Positions 1 to 7,554 of a DNA stretch of 20,879 bases are shown here, piece by piece. Below the pieces are notes generated by a model that saw only the letters and a list, made by a program, of their open reading frames with translations, was not told the origin of the DNA and ran no database searches. Position 1 is the stretch's first letter; every line of letters starts with the position of its first letter. Position numbers and translations under genes: made by a program. The DNA comes from Desulfobacula sp. Lineage in GTDB: Bacteria > Desulfobacterota > Desulfobacteria > Desulfobacterales > Desulfobacteraceae. The stretch is from NCBI GenBank assembly GCA_018702715.1, contig JABIYQ010000191.1, positions 1-20,879 on the forward strand, written 5' to 3'.

Positions 1-55
1 ATCTTTTAATATAGGGCAAAGTCTCAATGAGTAAATCTGCGACACTGTTCTTCAT
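1..55 (-). CDS. argB: Acetylglutamate kinase, N-terminal fragment (runs off left edge)
   Basis: Only the first 18 codons are inside the window, reading MKNSVADLLIETLPYIKR. This resembles the usual start of acetylglutamate kinases in Desulfobacterota, where an 'A-LLIEALPYIR' helix precedes the glycine-rich nucleotide-binding loop. The ATG (55-53) overlaps the hslU stop as ATGA, so translation is probably coupled to hslU. The hslVU-argB order is common in this phylum, which supports the call. The protein would phosphorylate N-acetylglutamate in arginine synthesis. The identification rests on a short segment plus synteny, so it is likely but not certain; the catalytic part lies outside the window. 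Confidence 0.7.
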   Translation of the reverse strand, partial: MKNSVADLLIETLPYIKR

Positions 56-1425
56 AGTATGTACCTTGATAAATCTTCATTTTCAACAATGCTCATTAAT
101 TGCTTTTCCACAAAAGATGCATCAATGACAATCAATTTTTCATCAATATCCGGTGCCTTAAAAAGAATATCTTCCAACAGCTTTTCCATAATGGTGTGAA
201 GTCTTCTGGCACCGATATTCTCTGTTGTGGAATTGACTTTCTCGGCAATGTCAGCAATTTTTTCAATAGCACCAGAAGTAAATTCAATTTCTATACCCTC
301 TGTTCTCAGCAGGGCAATATATTGAAGTACAAGAGCATTTTTTGGCTCAGTTAAAATCCTTGTGAATTCATGAGCACCCAAAGAATTAAGCTCCACTCTA
401 ATGGGAAACCTACCCTGGAGTTCCGGAATCAAATCCGAAGGTTTTGACATATGGAATGCTCCTGAAGCAATAAATAAAATATGGTCGGTTTTTACAATGC
501 CATATTTTGTAGGGACAGAGCTTCCTTCAACAATAGGCAAAAGATCCCTTTGTACACCTTCTTTTGAAACTTCCGGACCCTGACTTTTTTCTTTTCCCAC
601 AATTTTATCTATTTCATCAAGGAAAATAATCCCTGATTGCTCAACCATTGTTACTGCGTCTGTTTTTATTTTCTCCATGTCAACAAGATGGGCTGCTTCT
701 TCCTGGGTCACAAGTTTTATGGCATCCTTAATTTTTATTTTGCGACGTTTTGTATTTTTGGGCATCAAATTTCCCAGCATATCTTTGACATTAATTCCCA
801 TTTCCTCAATACCGGAATTAGAAAAAATCTCAACCATGGGAGAGGATTTATCAGCCACCTCAAGGTCGACCGGTCTTGAATCAAGTTTTCCGGCTCTCAG
901 CATTTTTCTCAACTTTTCTCTGGTTGATGCCTTAGGTTGAGCCTCTTCACCCTTCTCTTCTGTTGTTATAATATCAATATCATTAGATATACTTGCTCCG
1001 GTTTTTGATGATGGCGGCAACAAAAGATCCAGAAGCCTTTCTTCTGCTATACTGGCTGCTTTCTCCTGTACCGCATCCTGTTCCCTATTTCTTAAATCGT
1101 TCACAGTCAGTTCCACAATATCCCTGATCATGGATTCAACATCCCGACCCACATATCCCACTTCTGTGAACTTAGAGGCTTCAACTTTATAAAAAGGAGA
1201 ATCCGTCAAATTAGCAAGCCTTCTGGCTATTTCTGTCTTTCCCACACCAGTGGGGCCGATCAATATAATGTTTTTTGGAGCGATCTCATCTTGAAGGTCT
1301 TTATCAACCTGTCGTCTTCTCCACCTGTTTCTCAGGGCAATGGCAACCGATTTTTTTGCATCTTTCTGACCAATAATATATTTATCCAGCTCTGTAACAA
1401 TCTGGCCCGGTTTTAAATCTTTCAT
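52..1425 (-). CDS. hslU: HslU, ATPase subunit of the HslVU (ClpYQ) protease
   Basis: AAA+ unfoldase that recognises, unfolds and threads cytoplasmic proteins into the HslV chamber. Counting from the ATG at 1425, there is a Walker A motif GPTGVGKT at about residues 57-64, the pore loop GYVG at about 90-93, a variable intermediate domain at about 115-235, Walker B IIFLDEID near 267-273, and the sensor-2 motif GARRLHTIMEKLLEDILF. The end EDLSRYIL is the conserved tail that inserts into HslV to activate it. The frame stays open to an ATG at 1461, but the extra 12 residues are not typical of the family, and family members begin close to the LKPGQIV-ELDKYIIGQ block. Neither start has a good ribosome binding site. 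A 17-base tandem duplication and a 60-base palindrome lie just upstream and may have displaced it. The stop overlaps argB by 4 bases. Confidence 0.96.
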   Translation of the reverse strand: MKDLKPGQIVTELDKYIIGQKDAKKSVAIALRNRWRRRQVDKDLQDEIAPKNIILIGPTGVGKTEIARRLANLTDSPFYKVEASKFTEVGYVGRDVESMIRDIVELTVNDLRNREQDAVQEKAASIAEERLLDLLLPPSSKTGASISNDIDIITTEEKGEEAQPKASTREKLRKMLRAGKLDSRPVDLEVADKSSPMVEIFSNSGIEEMGINVKDMLGNLMPKNTKRRKIKIKDAIKLVTQEEAAHLVDMEKIKTDAVTMVEQSGIIFLDEIDKIVGKEKSQGPEVSKEGVQRDLLPIVEGSSVPTKYGIVKTDHILFIASGAFHMSKPSDLIPELQGRFPIRVELNSLGAHEFTRILTEPKNALVLQYIALLRTEGIEIEFTSGAIEKIADIAEKVNSTTENIGARRLHTIMEKLLEDILFKAPDIDEKLIVIDASFVEKQLMSIVENEDLSRYIL

Positions 1426-1443
1426 TGTTTTAAATCTTTCATT
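1410..1443 (-). repeat. 17-base perfect tandem duplication at the hslU start
   Basis: The 17-base unit AATGAAAGATTTAAAAC occurs twice back to back on the minus strand (1443-1427 and 1426-1410). The second copy holds the probable hslU start ATG (1425). The first copy carries an ATG in another frame that opens a six-codon reading frame whose TGA overlaps the hslU ATG. The duplication lies between the palindrome and the gene, so it either accompanied insertion of the palindrome or arose later by slippage. Confidence 0.9.
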
Positions 1444-1470
1444 TTCTTTATTTTCTCTCATCAGGTGAAC

Positions 1471-1530
1471 GGGGTCAGGCTTGCATAGTTGCGTTTACGC
1501 TCGTAAACGCAACTATGCAAGCCTGACCCC
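1471..1530. repeat. 60-base near-perfect palindrome, REP/MITE-like
   Basis: Arms 1471-1499 and 1502-1530 are exact reverse complements (29 bases each) around a 2-base centre. The outer ends read GGGGTCAGGCTTGC and its complement. It fills almost all of the space between the hslV stop (1534) and hslU. In RNA it would form a very stable hairpin inside the hslVU transcript. The size, single hairpin form and GC-rich foot suit a repetitive extragenic palindrome moved by a RAYT-type (Y1) transposase. I recall similar ends in such elements, but there is no transposase or second copy in the window, so the origin is inference. There is no U-tract, so it is not a standard terminator. Confidence 0.85.
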
Positions 1531-1533
1531 ACT

Positions 1534-2073
1534 TTATAGCTCTTCCACTACAATATGATGATTTGTATAAATACACAAATCTGCTGCGATCTTCATGGCT
1601 TTTTCAACAATATTTATAGAGTTCAACTCCGTATTTTCAAGCAGAGCGACTGCGGCCGACTGTGCAGCAGTGCTGCCCGAACCAATACTGATCACCCCGT
1701 CATCGGGTTCAATCACATCACCGTTGCCGGATAAAAGATATGTATTGTCCTTATCTGCGGCAATCATCATCGCCTCAAGTCTCCTTAAATATTTATCTGT
1801 TCTCCAGTCCCGTGCTAACTCCACGCAGGCCCTTGTTAAATTTCCATTATACCTTTCCAATTTTTTTTCAAGCTTTTCCGACAGGGTCAAAGCATCTGCT
1901 GTAGCCCCTGCAAAACCTACAATAATTTTGTCATTATAAATTCTTCTGACCTTTCTGGCCTTGTGTTTTGTTACAACATTTCCCAATGTCACCTGACCGT
2001 CTCCTGCCACTACAACGGAATCTTTATGTCTTAAAGCAAGAATGGTTGTTCCGTGAAACACTTCATTATTCAT
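1534..2073 (-). CDS. hslV: HslV, proteolytic subunit of the HslVU protease
   Basis: N-terminal-nucleophile threonine protease that forms the double-ring chamber served by HslU. The short propeptide ends at Gly8, so the mature protein begins with the catalytic Thr pair in FHG-TTILALR. Other family landmarks are the KARKVRR segment around the active-site lysine, GFAGATADA, and the GSGS segment at SIGSGSTAAQSAA. About 179 residues is normal for the family. I chose the ATG at 2073 because AGGGTG lies six bases upstream; a GTG at 2082 would add three residues. It is 18 bases downstream of the xerC stop, and the stop at 1534 is followed at once by the large palindrome. Confidence 0.96.
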   Translation of the reverse strand: MNNEVFHGTTILALRHKDSVVVAGDGQVTLGNVVTKHKARKVRRIYNDKIIVGFAGATADALTLSEKLEKKLERYNGNLTRACVELARDWRTDKYLRRLEAMMIAADKDNTYLLSGNGDVIEPDDGVISIGSGSTAAQSAAVALLENTELNSINIVEKAMKIAADLCIYTNHHIVVEEL

Positions 2074-2091
2074 TTTAATCACCCTATATTT

Positions 2092-2988
2092 TCAGCTTCT
2101 TGGATGAGCCTTGTCATAGACCTGCATGAGTTTGTCCATACTCACATGGGTATAAATTTGAGTTGTTGAAAGGCTTGCATGCCCTAAAATTTCCTGAATT
2201 CCCCTTAAATCCGCACCACAATCCAGCATATGCGTTGCAAAGGAATGCCGCAATGTATGGGGTGAAACCGGCACATTCAATTGGCAGCCTCTGACAATTT
2301 TATCAAGAATCCGCCTGATGGACCTGGAACTTAAACGTGTAAAATTTTTATTTAAAAAAATTGGACTAAAATTTTCTTTCAAAGATGCCCTGTAATCCTT
2401 GATAGCATTTAAAGCTCTTTTACCAACCGGTACCATCCTTTCTTTTGAACCTTTTCCAAAGACTTTAATCATTTGGCTTTTAAAGTCAATGTCCTCAATA
2501 TTCAGTCCTTCCATTTCCGATACCCTCATGCCCGTGGAATAAAAAGTTTCAAACATGGCAAGATTTCTTTTGTCAAACCAGGTTATGGTTTCTATGGAAT
2601 CCAAAAGTCTGAAAATATCATCAATACTTAAAAATTGGGGTATGGTTTTCTCAAGCTTTGGAAATGGAATTGTTTCTGCTGGATTAACCCGGATCTGTCC
2701 TGATTTGACCAGATAATTAAAAAATGCTTTTAAAGAAGACAGTTTTCTTGCTATCGTTCGTTTTTTTTTCCCAACCCTCACAAGTTGGGCAAGGTAATTT
2801 CTAATGGAAGTTTTATCAAGAATTTTCAACTGCTGCCAAAATAATTTCTCAGAATTAATATTATCTGTATCTGGTTTGTCTACTATAAATTGAACAAAAT
2901 CAAAAATATCTGCACGGTATGCCCTGCAGGTGTGGATGGAATATCCTTTTTCAGCCATAAGCGTATCAATAAAGGTATCAAGCATCAT
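2092..2988 (-). CDS. xerC: Tyrosine recombinase XerC
   Basis: Site-specific recombinase that would resolve chromosome dimers at dif with XerD during cell division. The 298 residues match the family length. An N-terminal SAM-like DNA-binding domain covers roughly residues 1-90, and the catalytic domain follows. All catalytic residues are visible: Arg155 in TGMRVSE, Lys179 in GKGSKER, His244 and Arg247 in HTLRHSF, His270 in LGH, and the nucleophile Tyr279 in TTQIYTH. The start ATG at 2988 lies within the end of the upstream gene (11-base overlap). Its position next to hslVU is the common arrangement in many bacteria, which favours XerC over XerD or an integron or phage integrase; nothing nearby suggests a mobile element. 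Confidence 0.93.
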   Translation of the reverse strand: MMLDTFIDTLMAEKGYSIHTCRAYRADIFDFVQFIVDKPDTDNINSEKLFWQQLKILDKTSIRNYLAQLVRVGKKKRTIARKLSSLKAFFNYLVKSGQIRVNPAETIPFPKLEKTIPQFLSIDDIFRLLDSIETITWFDKRNLAMFETFYSTGMRVSEMEGLNIEDIDFKSQMIKVFGKGSKERMVPVGKRALNAIKDYRASLKENFSPIFLNKNFTRLSSRSIRRILDKIVRGCQLNVPVSPHTLRHSFATHMLDCGADLRGIQEILGHASLSTTQIYTHVSMDKLMQVYDKAHPRS

Positions 2989-3562
2989 CTTTCAATCCTG
3001 CATTTTCCATCACAAGTTTCATATCCTCCCAGACCTGGCGTTTATATTCCGGTTGTTTTAAAAGCAGGGAGGGATGAAATGTCGGCATAACCAAAATTCC
3101 ATTATGTTTATGAAATCTACCCCGAAATTGTTCCAAGGGACTTTTAATCTTTAACAGGGATTGACCCGCCTTTGTTCCAAGGGTAATGATAATTTTTGGA
3201 GAAATCACATTTATCTTTTCATGAACAGATTTCAAATCATCTGCATTGCAGATAAATATCGAATCAGACGACAGTTTCATTGCCTTAAGGATTTTAATAA
3301 GCAGCTTGCCGCTCTCACCCCTAAAAAATTGTGTTTCACTGTCTATGATAAAAACGCTTGCATTTTCATGGCCTTGAAAAAAAAAATTTTGTGAAGGGCT
3401 TTTGGTTCCCCAATTATTTATCAGGGTGTTGGATTCTTCAGAAAGGTCAAAAAATGTATTTCCTATTTGTTTTTGATTAAAAAGATATTGTGAAAAATCT
3501 TTTATAACCCGTGTTATCTGAGCCTTTATCAGACCCGGGTCGGTTAAACTGTCTGAATCCAT
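2978..3562 (-). CDS. Degenerate family-4 uracil-DNA glycosylase-like protein
   Basis: The C-terminal half resembles family-4 (iron-sulfur) uracil-DNA glycosylases: a FxGESGKLLIKILKAM segment, a LGTKAGQSLL segment, RGRFHKHNGILVMPTFHPSLLL with the HPS motif, and KRQVWEDMKLVM. The parts needed for normal family-4 activity are absent. The region where GEAPG or GEGPG should stand reads IIDSETQFF, the 'NVVKCRPP' segment is replaced by ICNADD and shortened, and only one cysteine remains instead of the four cluster ligands. At 194 residues it is also short. It is probably not an active base-excision enzyme of the usual type; it may bind DNA or nucleotide, or be decaying. It lies 8 bases after coaBC and overlaps xerC, so it is translated as part of a housekeeping operon. 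Confidence 0.75.
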   Translation of the reverse strand: MDSDSLTDPGLIKAQITRVIKDFSQYLFNQKQIGNTFFDLSEESNTLINNWGTKSPSQNFFFQGHENASVFIIDSETQFFRGESGKLLIKILKAMKLSSDSIFICNADDLKSVHEKINVISPKIIITLGTKAGQSLLKIKSPLEQFRGRFHKHNGILVMPTFHPSLLLKQPEYKRQVWEDMKLVMENAGLKDDA

Positions 3563-3570
3563 TATAAAAT

Positions 3571-4773
3571 CTATTCCATTTTCTCAATCACGTGATCAAT
3601 CAAGATGTCTGCCACCTTGTCTTTTTCCATTAAAGGAATATCAAAGGATGAACCATCCTTAAAAAAAAGTTTTACCTTGTTTGTATCGGTCTTGAACCCG
3701 GAAACAGATGATCCCACAATATTTGCGGCAATCATATCAAGATTCTTTTTTGCCATTTTTAATAGTGCATTTTTTTCAAGATCATCTGTTTCTGCAGCAA
3801 ATCCGACCAAAAACTGATCACTGGTTTTCTTTTTACCAATTTGTTCTAAAATATCAGGATTATTTGTCAATAAAATGGAAAGATTATTTTCATTTTCTTT
3901 TTTCTTTATTTTTCTGGTTTTGGGATCTATGGGTTTATAATCGGCCACTGCCGCTACCTTGATAATTATATCAGCCTGATCCAGATTGGCAAGCATTTGC
4001 ATTGCCATTTCCTCACAGGTTTGAACATCAATACACTCAACACCTACGGGTGGATCTATGTTGACAGGCCCGGACACCAAAGTAACAAGCCCTCCCCTTT
4101 TTTCAGCTGCCCTGGCAATGGCATATCCCATTTTGCCCGAGGAGTGATTACTGATAAATCTAACCGGGTCAAGGGGCTCGACTGTAGGGCCGGCTGAAAT
4201 AAGAATTTTTTTATCTTTTAAATCCTTTTTAACAAGCATGGCCCCAACCCTGTCAAAAATAAACCAGGGATCAGGCAATCTTCCCGCTCCCACAGTTTTA
4301 CAGGCCAAAACTCCAGAATCAGGATCAAGGATATGCCATCCGTCCATCTCAAGAATATCAAGATTTCTCTGCACTCTGATATTCTGGTACATGTCTGTAT
4401 TCATGGACGGACAGATCAGAACCGGACAGGTGACAGCAAGCAGTGTTGTGGAAAGGGCATCATCTGCTATACCATGGGCAAGCTTTGCAATAGTATTTGC
4501 TGTTGCAGGGGCAATGATGACAGCATCAGCTCTTGTTGCAAGCTCGATATGTTTTACAGAAGATTCAGTGTCAAAAAACAAATCAGACAGCACTGGATTT
4601 TCAGATAAGACTTCAAATGTTGTCTTGCCGACAAATTTTTGTGCGCTGTCGGTCATCAGAACATTTACCCCGGCTCCCGCCTTTTTAAAGAGTCTTAAAA
4701 GTTCAACCGCCTTGTAGGCCGCTATCCCCCCCGTAACCCCGAGAAGAATATTTTTATTTTGTAACTCAGTCAT
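3571..4773 (-). CDS. coaBC: Bifunctional phosphopantothenoylcysteine synthetase/decarboxylase
   Basis: Carries out two steps of coenzyme A synthesis: joining cysteine to 4'-phosphopantothenate (CoaB) and decarboxylating the product (CoaC). The N-terminal flavoprotein half (about residues 1-185) shows GVTGGIAAYK, catalytic His75 in VKHIELA, the PSMNTDMY motif with Asn125, and Cys158 in the flexible lid GVLACKTVGAGRL. The C-terminal half starts at about 188 (ILISAGPTVEPLDPVRFISN) and includes AAVADYKP, a lysine-rich loop near 288-292 and GFAAETD. At 400 residues it is full length. The start overlaps the stop of the upstream lipoprotein gene as ATGA. All key residues are present, so it should be functional. 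Confidence 0.96.
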   Translation of the reverse strand: MTELQNKNILLGVTGGIAAYKAVELLRLFKKAGAGVNVLMTDSAQKFVGKTTFEVLSENPVLSDLFFDTESSVKHIELATRADAVIIAPATANTIAKLAHGIADDALSTTLLAVTCPVLICPSMNTDMYQNIRVQRNLDILEMDGWHILDPDSGVLACKTVGAGRLPDPWFIFDRVGAMLVKKDLKDKKILISAGPTVEPLDPVRFISNHSSGKMGYAIARAAEKRGGLVTLVSGPVNIDPPVGVECIDVQTCEEMAMQMLANLDQADIIIKVAAVADYKPIDPKTRKIKKKENENNLSILLTNNPDILEQIGKKKTSDQFLVGFAAETDDLEKNALLKMAKKNLDMIAANIVGSSVSGFKTDTNKVKLFFKDGSSFDIPLMEKDKVADILIDHVIEKME

Positions 4774-5273
4774 TCCATCAAACTTGAGCCGGAAAGCCCT
4801 GCTTCACCACTAACAGTAGGAGCCACACCCACCTCGACATAGGTATTTAATTGTTCATCTCTAATCGCAATTACCGCAGTTCTGGAAGCTTTCTGAAATA
4901 CCATAATGGCAGTGCCCGGAGATTTTATCTGGCTTAAAATATTCCAATTGTCATTTTGCATATTAATGTTGAAAAAATTAAACAGTGATTGTCTTTCTAT
5001 CCTGCCTTTCAGGGTAATTATTCCAGAGGTAAATCCGGGTGTGGATATGACAACTGTCCTGCCTTTTACGATCGAAAGCTCCATGGGGATTAGTATATCT
5101 TCAAAATCATAATAAACGGCTGTAACTTTTTTAGACTTGGGTTGGCTGTCATTTTGGGTATCGCCATCCGACTTTTTTGAAGCCAAATTACCCATACACC
5201 CTGAAATAAAAAATGTTAATGCCACAAGGACAATCATTTTTGTTACAGGCCTGATACTATATTTAACTTTCAT
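4770..5273 (-). CDS. Conserved small lipoprotein of unknown function
   Basis: The start at 5273 is set by a strong ribosome binding site (GGAGG five bases upstream), giving 167 residues. A lipoprotein signal peptide ends in the lipobox ISGC, so the mature protein begins at a lipidated Cys at about residue 26 and should be anchored to a membrane. A charged, Ser/Gln/Asp-rich linker follows. The globular part begins near VTAVYYDFEDILIPMEL and includes GRIERQSLFNFFNINMQNDNW and a strand-rich end. I recognise this as a type seen next to coaBC in Desulfobacterota, but I cannot name the family or its function. It lies between mlaC and coaBC and overlaps coaBC by 4 bases. Confidence 0.8.
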   Translation of the reverse strand: MKVKYSIRPVTKMIVLVALTFFISGCMGNLASKKSDGDTQNDSQPKSKKVTAVYYDFEDILIPMELSIVKGRTVVISTPGFTSGIITLKGRIERQSLFNFFNINMQNDNWNILSQIKSPGTAIMVFQKASRTAVIAIRDEQLNTYVEVGVAPTVSGEAGLSGSSLME

Positions 5274-5332
5274 TTTTCCTCCAAAAACCAAAAAGTTTCA
5301 ATATTTAATTTAAAATAATTGGCTAAAAATAA

Positions 5333-5932
5333 TCAGGTTTCAATTTTCTTTTTCAGGTCTTCTATCAATTTTTCAAAGGATTGTTTCTGCAGAATCTGGT
5401 CAAACTGGGAGCGATAATTACTTACAAGACTGGCACCTTCAATAATCACATCATAAATATTCCAGTCGCCATCCTCTGCTTGGCTCATCCTATAATTTAT
5501 TGGAATTTCGACTGTATCTGTAAGAACTTTTGTGTTTACCTGTGCTTTCTTTTTTTTCACATATTCCTTTAGAAAAACTACTTTCTCATTGGAGTAGGAT
5601 TCTATTTTGGATACATAGGTTTGTTCAAGGAGTTTTCCGAACAGCTCTATAAAAATTTTTTGTTCTTTTTCACTTCTTTTCTTCCAATGCTTTGCAAGAC
5701 AATATTTGGACATTTTTGCGAAATCGAACCTTTCATAGATCAATTTTCGAAGCAATGATCTTCTCTTTTCAACCGATTCCTCACCTTTGAGAGCGGGATC
5801 ACGCAAAATTTCTAAAATTTGATCAAGGGTGCCTTTCAATTGATCTTGAACTTTAGATGCAAAGGCCGTATTGACCGGAGAAAAAAAACAGATGAGAAAA
5901 AAAACAAAACAAACAATCCTAAATTGTTTCAT
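5333..5932 (-). CDS. mlaC: MlaC-family periplasmic phospholipid-binding protein
   Basis: Periplasmic carrier that passes phospholipid between the MlaFED complex in the inner membrane and the outer membrane. The start at 5932 is chosen for GGAGGG upstream and for the signal peptide that follows directly (hydrophobic stretch to about residue 22, probable cleavage after AFA). The mature domain has the Ttg2D/MlaC pattern: KRRSLLRKLIYERFDFAKMSKYCLAKHWKKRSEKEQKIFIELFGKLLEQTYVSKI, then strands such as TVEIPINYRM and the motif WNIYDVIIEGASLVSNYRSQF. At 199 residues it is typical. It follows the STAS gene by about 35 bases. Confidence 0.92.
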   Translation of the reverse strand: MKQFRIVCFVFFLICFFSPVNTAFASKVQDQLKGTLDQILEILRDPALKGEESVEKRRSLLRKLIYERFDFAKMSKYCLAKHWKKRSEKEQKIFIELFGKLLEQTYVSKIESYSNEKVVFLKEYVKKKKAQVNTKVLTDTVEIPINYRMSQAEDGDWNIYDVIIEGASLVSNYRSQFDQILQKQSFEKLIEDLKKKIET

Positions 5933-5967
5933 TGAACCCTCCAAGGTAAGGCAACTCTTTTTTAATG

Positions 5968-6309
5968 TTAACACAAATGATTATATGCATCATCCAAATC
6001 TGATTTTATGGTAAATACATTATCCAGTTTTGTCAGGGAAAGCGCATTTTTCACATTTGTACCTAAACCCGTCAATACAAATGCCTTATCATTTTTTTTG
6101 CTCCATTGAAGGCCTTCCACAAGGGTTGCAATACCGGAACTGTCCATGAACGAAACCCCTGCAAGGTCTACAATAATTCCTTTAATCTTTTTATTAAAAA
6201 AAGGCATTAATTTATCACGTAAATTTGGAGAAGAGAACATATCAATCTCTCCTTCAACTATAATGACACCAATATTTTCTTTTTCTTTACTTTTAATTTT
6301 AAAACTCAT
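5968..6309 (-). CDS. STAS-domain protein (MlaB-like / anti-sigma factor antagonist-like)
   Basis: A single STAS domain of 113 residues from the ATG at 6309 (ORF is open further upstream, into mlaD, but that part is out of family). It carries GVIIVEGEIDMFSSPNLRDKL, a strand IKGIIVDLAGV and the loop SFMDSSGIATLVEG. The MDSSG loop is the classic phosphorylation site of RsbV/SpoIIAA proteins; Ser57 is the equivalent serine. Its place between mlaD and mlaC suggests a MlaB-like role on the transporter ATPase. The intact phosphorylation loop and the divergent RsbU-type phosphatase and RsbW-type kinase (8619-10394) suggest it could instead, or also, be their substrate. The domain call is certain; the choice of partner is open. 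Confidence 0.9.
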   Translation of the reverse strand: MSFKIKSKEKENIGVIIVEGEIDMFSSPNLRDKLMPFFNKKIKGIIVDLAGVSFMDSSGIATLVEGLQWSKKNDKAFVLTGLGTNVKNALSLTKLDNVFTIKSDLDDAYNHLC

Positions 6310-6316
6310 AGGCCCT

Positions 6317-6754
6317 TTATTTCTTAAAAATATATTTGCTGACCAATTCTTCAAGGCTGATGGCAGACTCTGTGTCCATTAGAACATCTTTGTCCCCTAA
6401 TAAATCATCAGAACCGCCTGGAGATAATTTAACAAATTTGTCTCCTATAACCCCTTTTGTACGAATAGAAGCGATCGTATCCTCAGTGATTTTTGTTCCC
6501 TTTTTTATTTCCATTTGTACAAGAGCTTCATTTTCTTCGAGGGTAATTCTTTTCACTTTCCCCACGGGCACCCCTGCAATTTCCACGGAGGCTGCAACCT
6601 CAAGGCCTTCAATAGATCCAAATTTTGCTTCGATAATGAATGAATCTGATCCAAAAAGATCAACATTACCCAGGTTAACTGATAGATACACCAGGCAGGC
6701 AATACCCACCATCATAAAAATACCGACTGAAATTTCTGTTTTTCTTCCATACAT
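6317..6754 (-). CDS. mlaD: MlaD-family MCE-domain protein
   Basis: Inner-membrane anchored MCE protein that forms the hexameric lipid channel of the MlaFED transporter. One N-terminal membrane helix (about residues 8-26) is followed by the MCE domain (about 38-115) with IIEAKFGSIEGLEVAASVEIAGVPVGKV and SIRTKGVIGDKFVKLSPGG. At 145 residues it ends soon after the MCE core, shorter than the about 183 residues of the E. coli protein, so it has little C-terminal helix; the short end EELVSKYIFKK may stand in for it. It starts 17 bases after mlaE and ends 7 bases before the STAS gene. Confidence 0.94.
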   Translation of the reverse strand: MYGRKTEISVGIFMMVGIACLVYLSVNLGNVDLFGSDSFIIEAKFGSIEGLEVAASVEIAGVPVGKVKRITLEENEALVQMEIKKGTKITEDTIASIRTKGVIGDKFVKLSPGGSDDLLGDKDVLMDTESAISLEELVSKYIFKK

Positions 6755-6771
6755 AGTGAATAATTTAAATC

Positions 6772-7539
6772 CTATAGTAATAAAGATGTCAAGATATAAT
6801 CCACAATAAGGATTGAAAGTGAGGTCAATACAACCGCATTTGTGGTTGCACGGCTCACCCCTTCAGTGGTTGGTTCAGCTGTAAATCCCATAAACGTTGC
6901 TATCCAGGTTATCAAAATACCAAAACAAAACGATTTTAAAATCCCACCATAAATATCTGCAAAGGTTATGGCCGTTACCATCTTGCCCACGTATGCGCCT
7001 TCATTAACCCCTAATAACTTTACACCGACAAGGTATCCGCCGGCAATACCCACCAGGTCAAAAAAAGCAGTTAAAAGTGGTAGAGAAATGATACCAGCAA
7101 GAATTTTGGGGCTGATCACATATTTTAATGGATCAATGGCCATCATTTCAAGAGCTGGAAATTGGTCAGTGATTTTCATGATACCGATTTCAGCTGTAAT
7201 GGCAGAACCGGCTCTTCCTGTTACCATCAAAGCACAAAGCACGGGTCCCAATTCCCTTATGATGGAAAGGGCAACCATTACGCCCAGGGCTGCTTCCGCT
7301 CCAAACTGACTTAATGAATAATATCCTTGAATACCCAGTACCATACCGGTAAAAAGGGCTGTGACAAAAACAATTAAAAACGACTTTGATCCAACGAAGT
7401 CGATCTCTTTGATCATTCGTTGTAATCTGAATGGAGGAAGAAATGCTTGAGAAATTGAAGCAAACAAAAATATACCACTCCTGCCAAGGATCTGAATGCG
7501 GTATAAAGTGAACTTTCCAAGTGCTGCTGCAATTTCCAA
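6772..7539 (-). CDS. mlaE: MlaE-family ABC transporter permease
   Basis: Membrane permease of the lipid transporter. At 255 residues with about five or six hydrophobic segments it matches the family. The signature region RELGPVLCALMVTGRAGSAITAEIG and the coupling segment TDQFPALEMMAIDPLKYVISP are both intact. The start codon appears to be TTG at 7539, with AAAGGAG 10 bases upstream; the next family-consistent methionine is well inside (RMIKEIDF), so TTG is favoured. The gap to mlaF is 15 bases. Confidence 0.95.
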   Translation of the reverse strand: MEIAAALGKFTLYRIQILGRSGIFLFASISQAFLPPFRLQRMIKEIDFVGSKSFLIVFVTALFTGMVLGIQGYYSLSQFGAEAALGVMVALSIIRELGPVLCALMVTGRAGSAITAEIGIMKITDQFPALEMMAIDPLKYVISPKILAGIISLPLLTAFFDLVGIAGGYLVGVKLLGVNEGAYVGKMVTAITFADIYGGILKSFCFGILITWIATFMGFTAEPTTEGVSRATTNAVVLTSLSILIVDYILTSLLL

Positions 7540-7554
7540 ATTCAGAACTCTCCT

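Noticed and set aside
4238..4717. Plus-strand open frame of 159 codons antisense to coaBC.
   Set aside because: coaBC has all its catalytic residues in the opposite strand frame; the antisense frame shows no domain or ribosome binding site.
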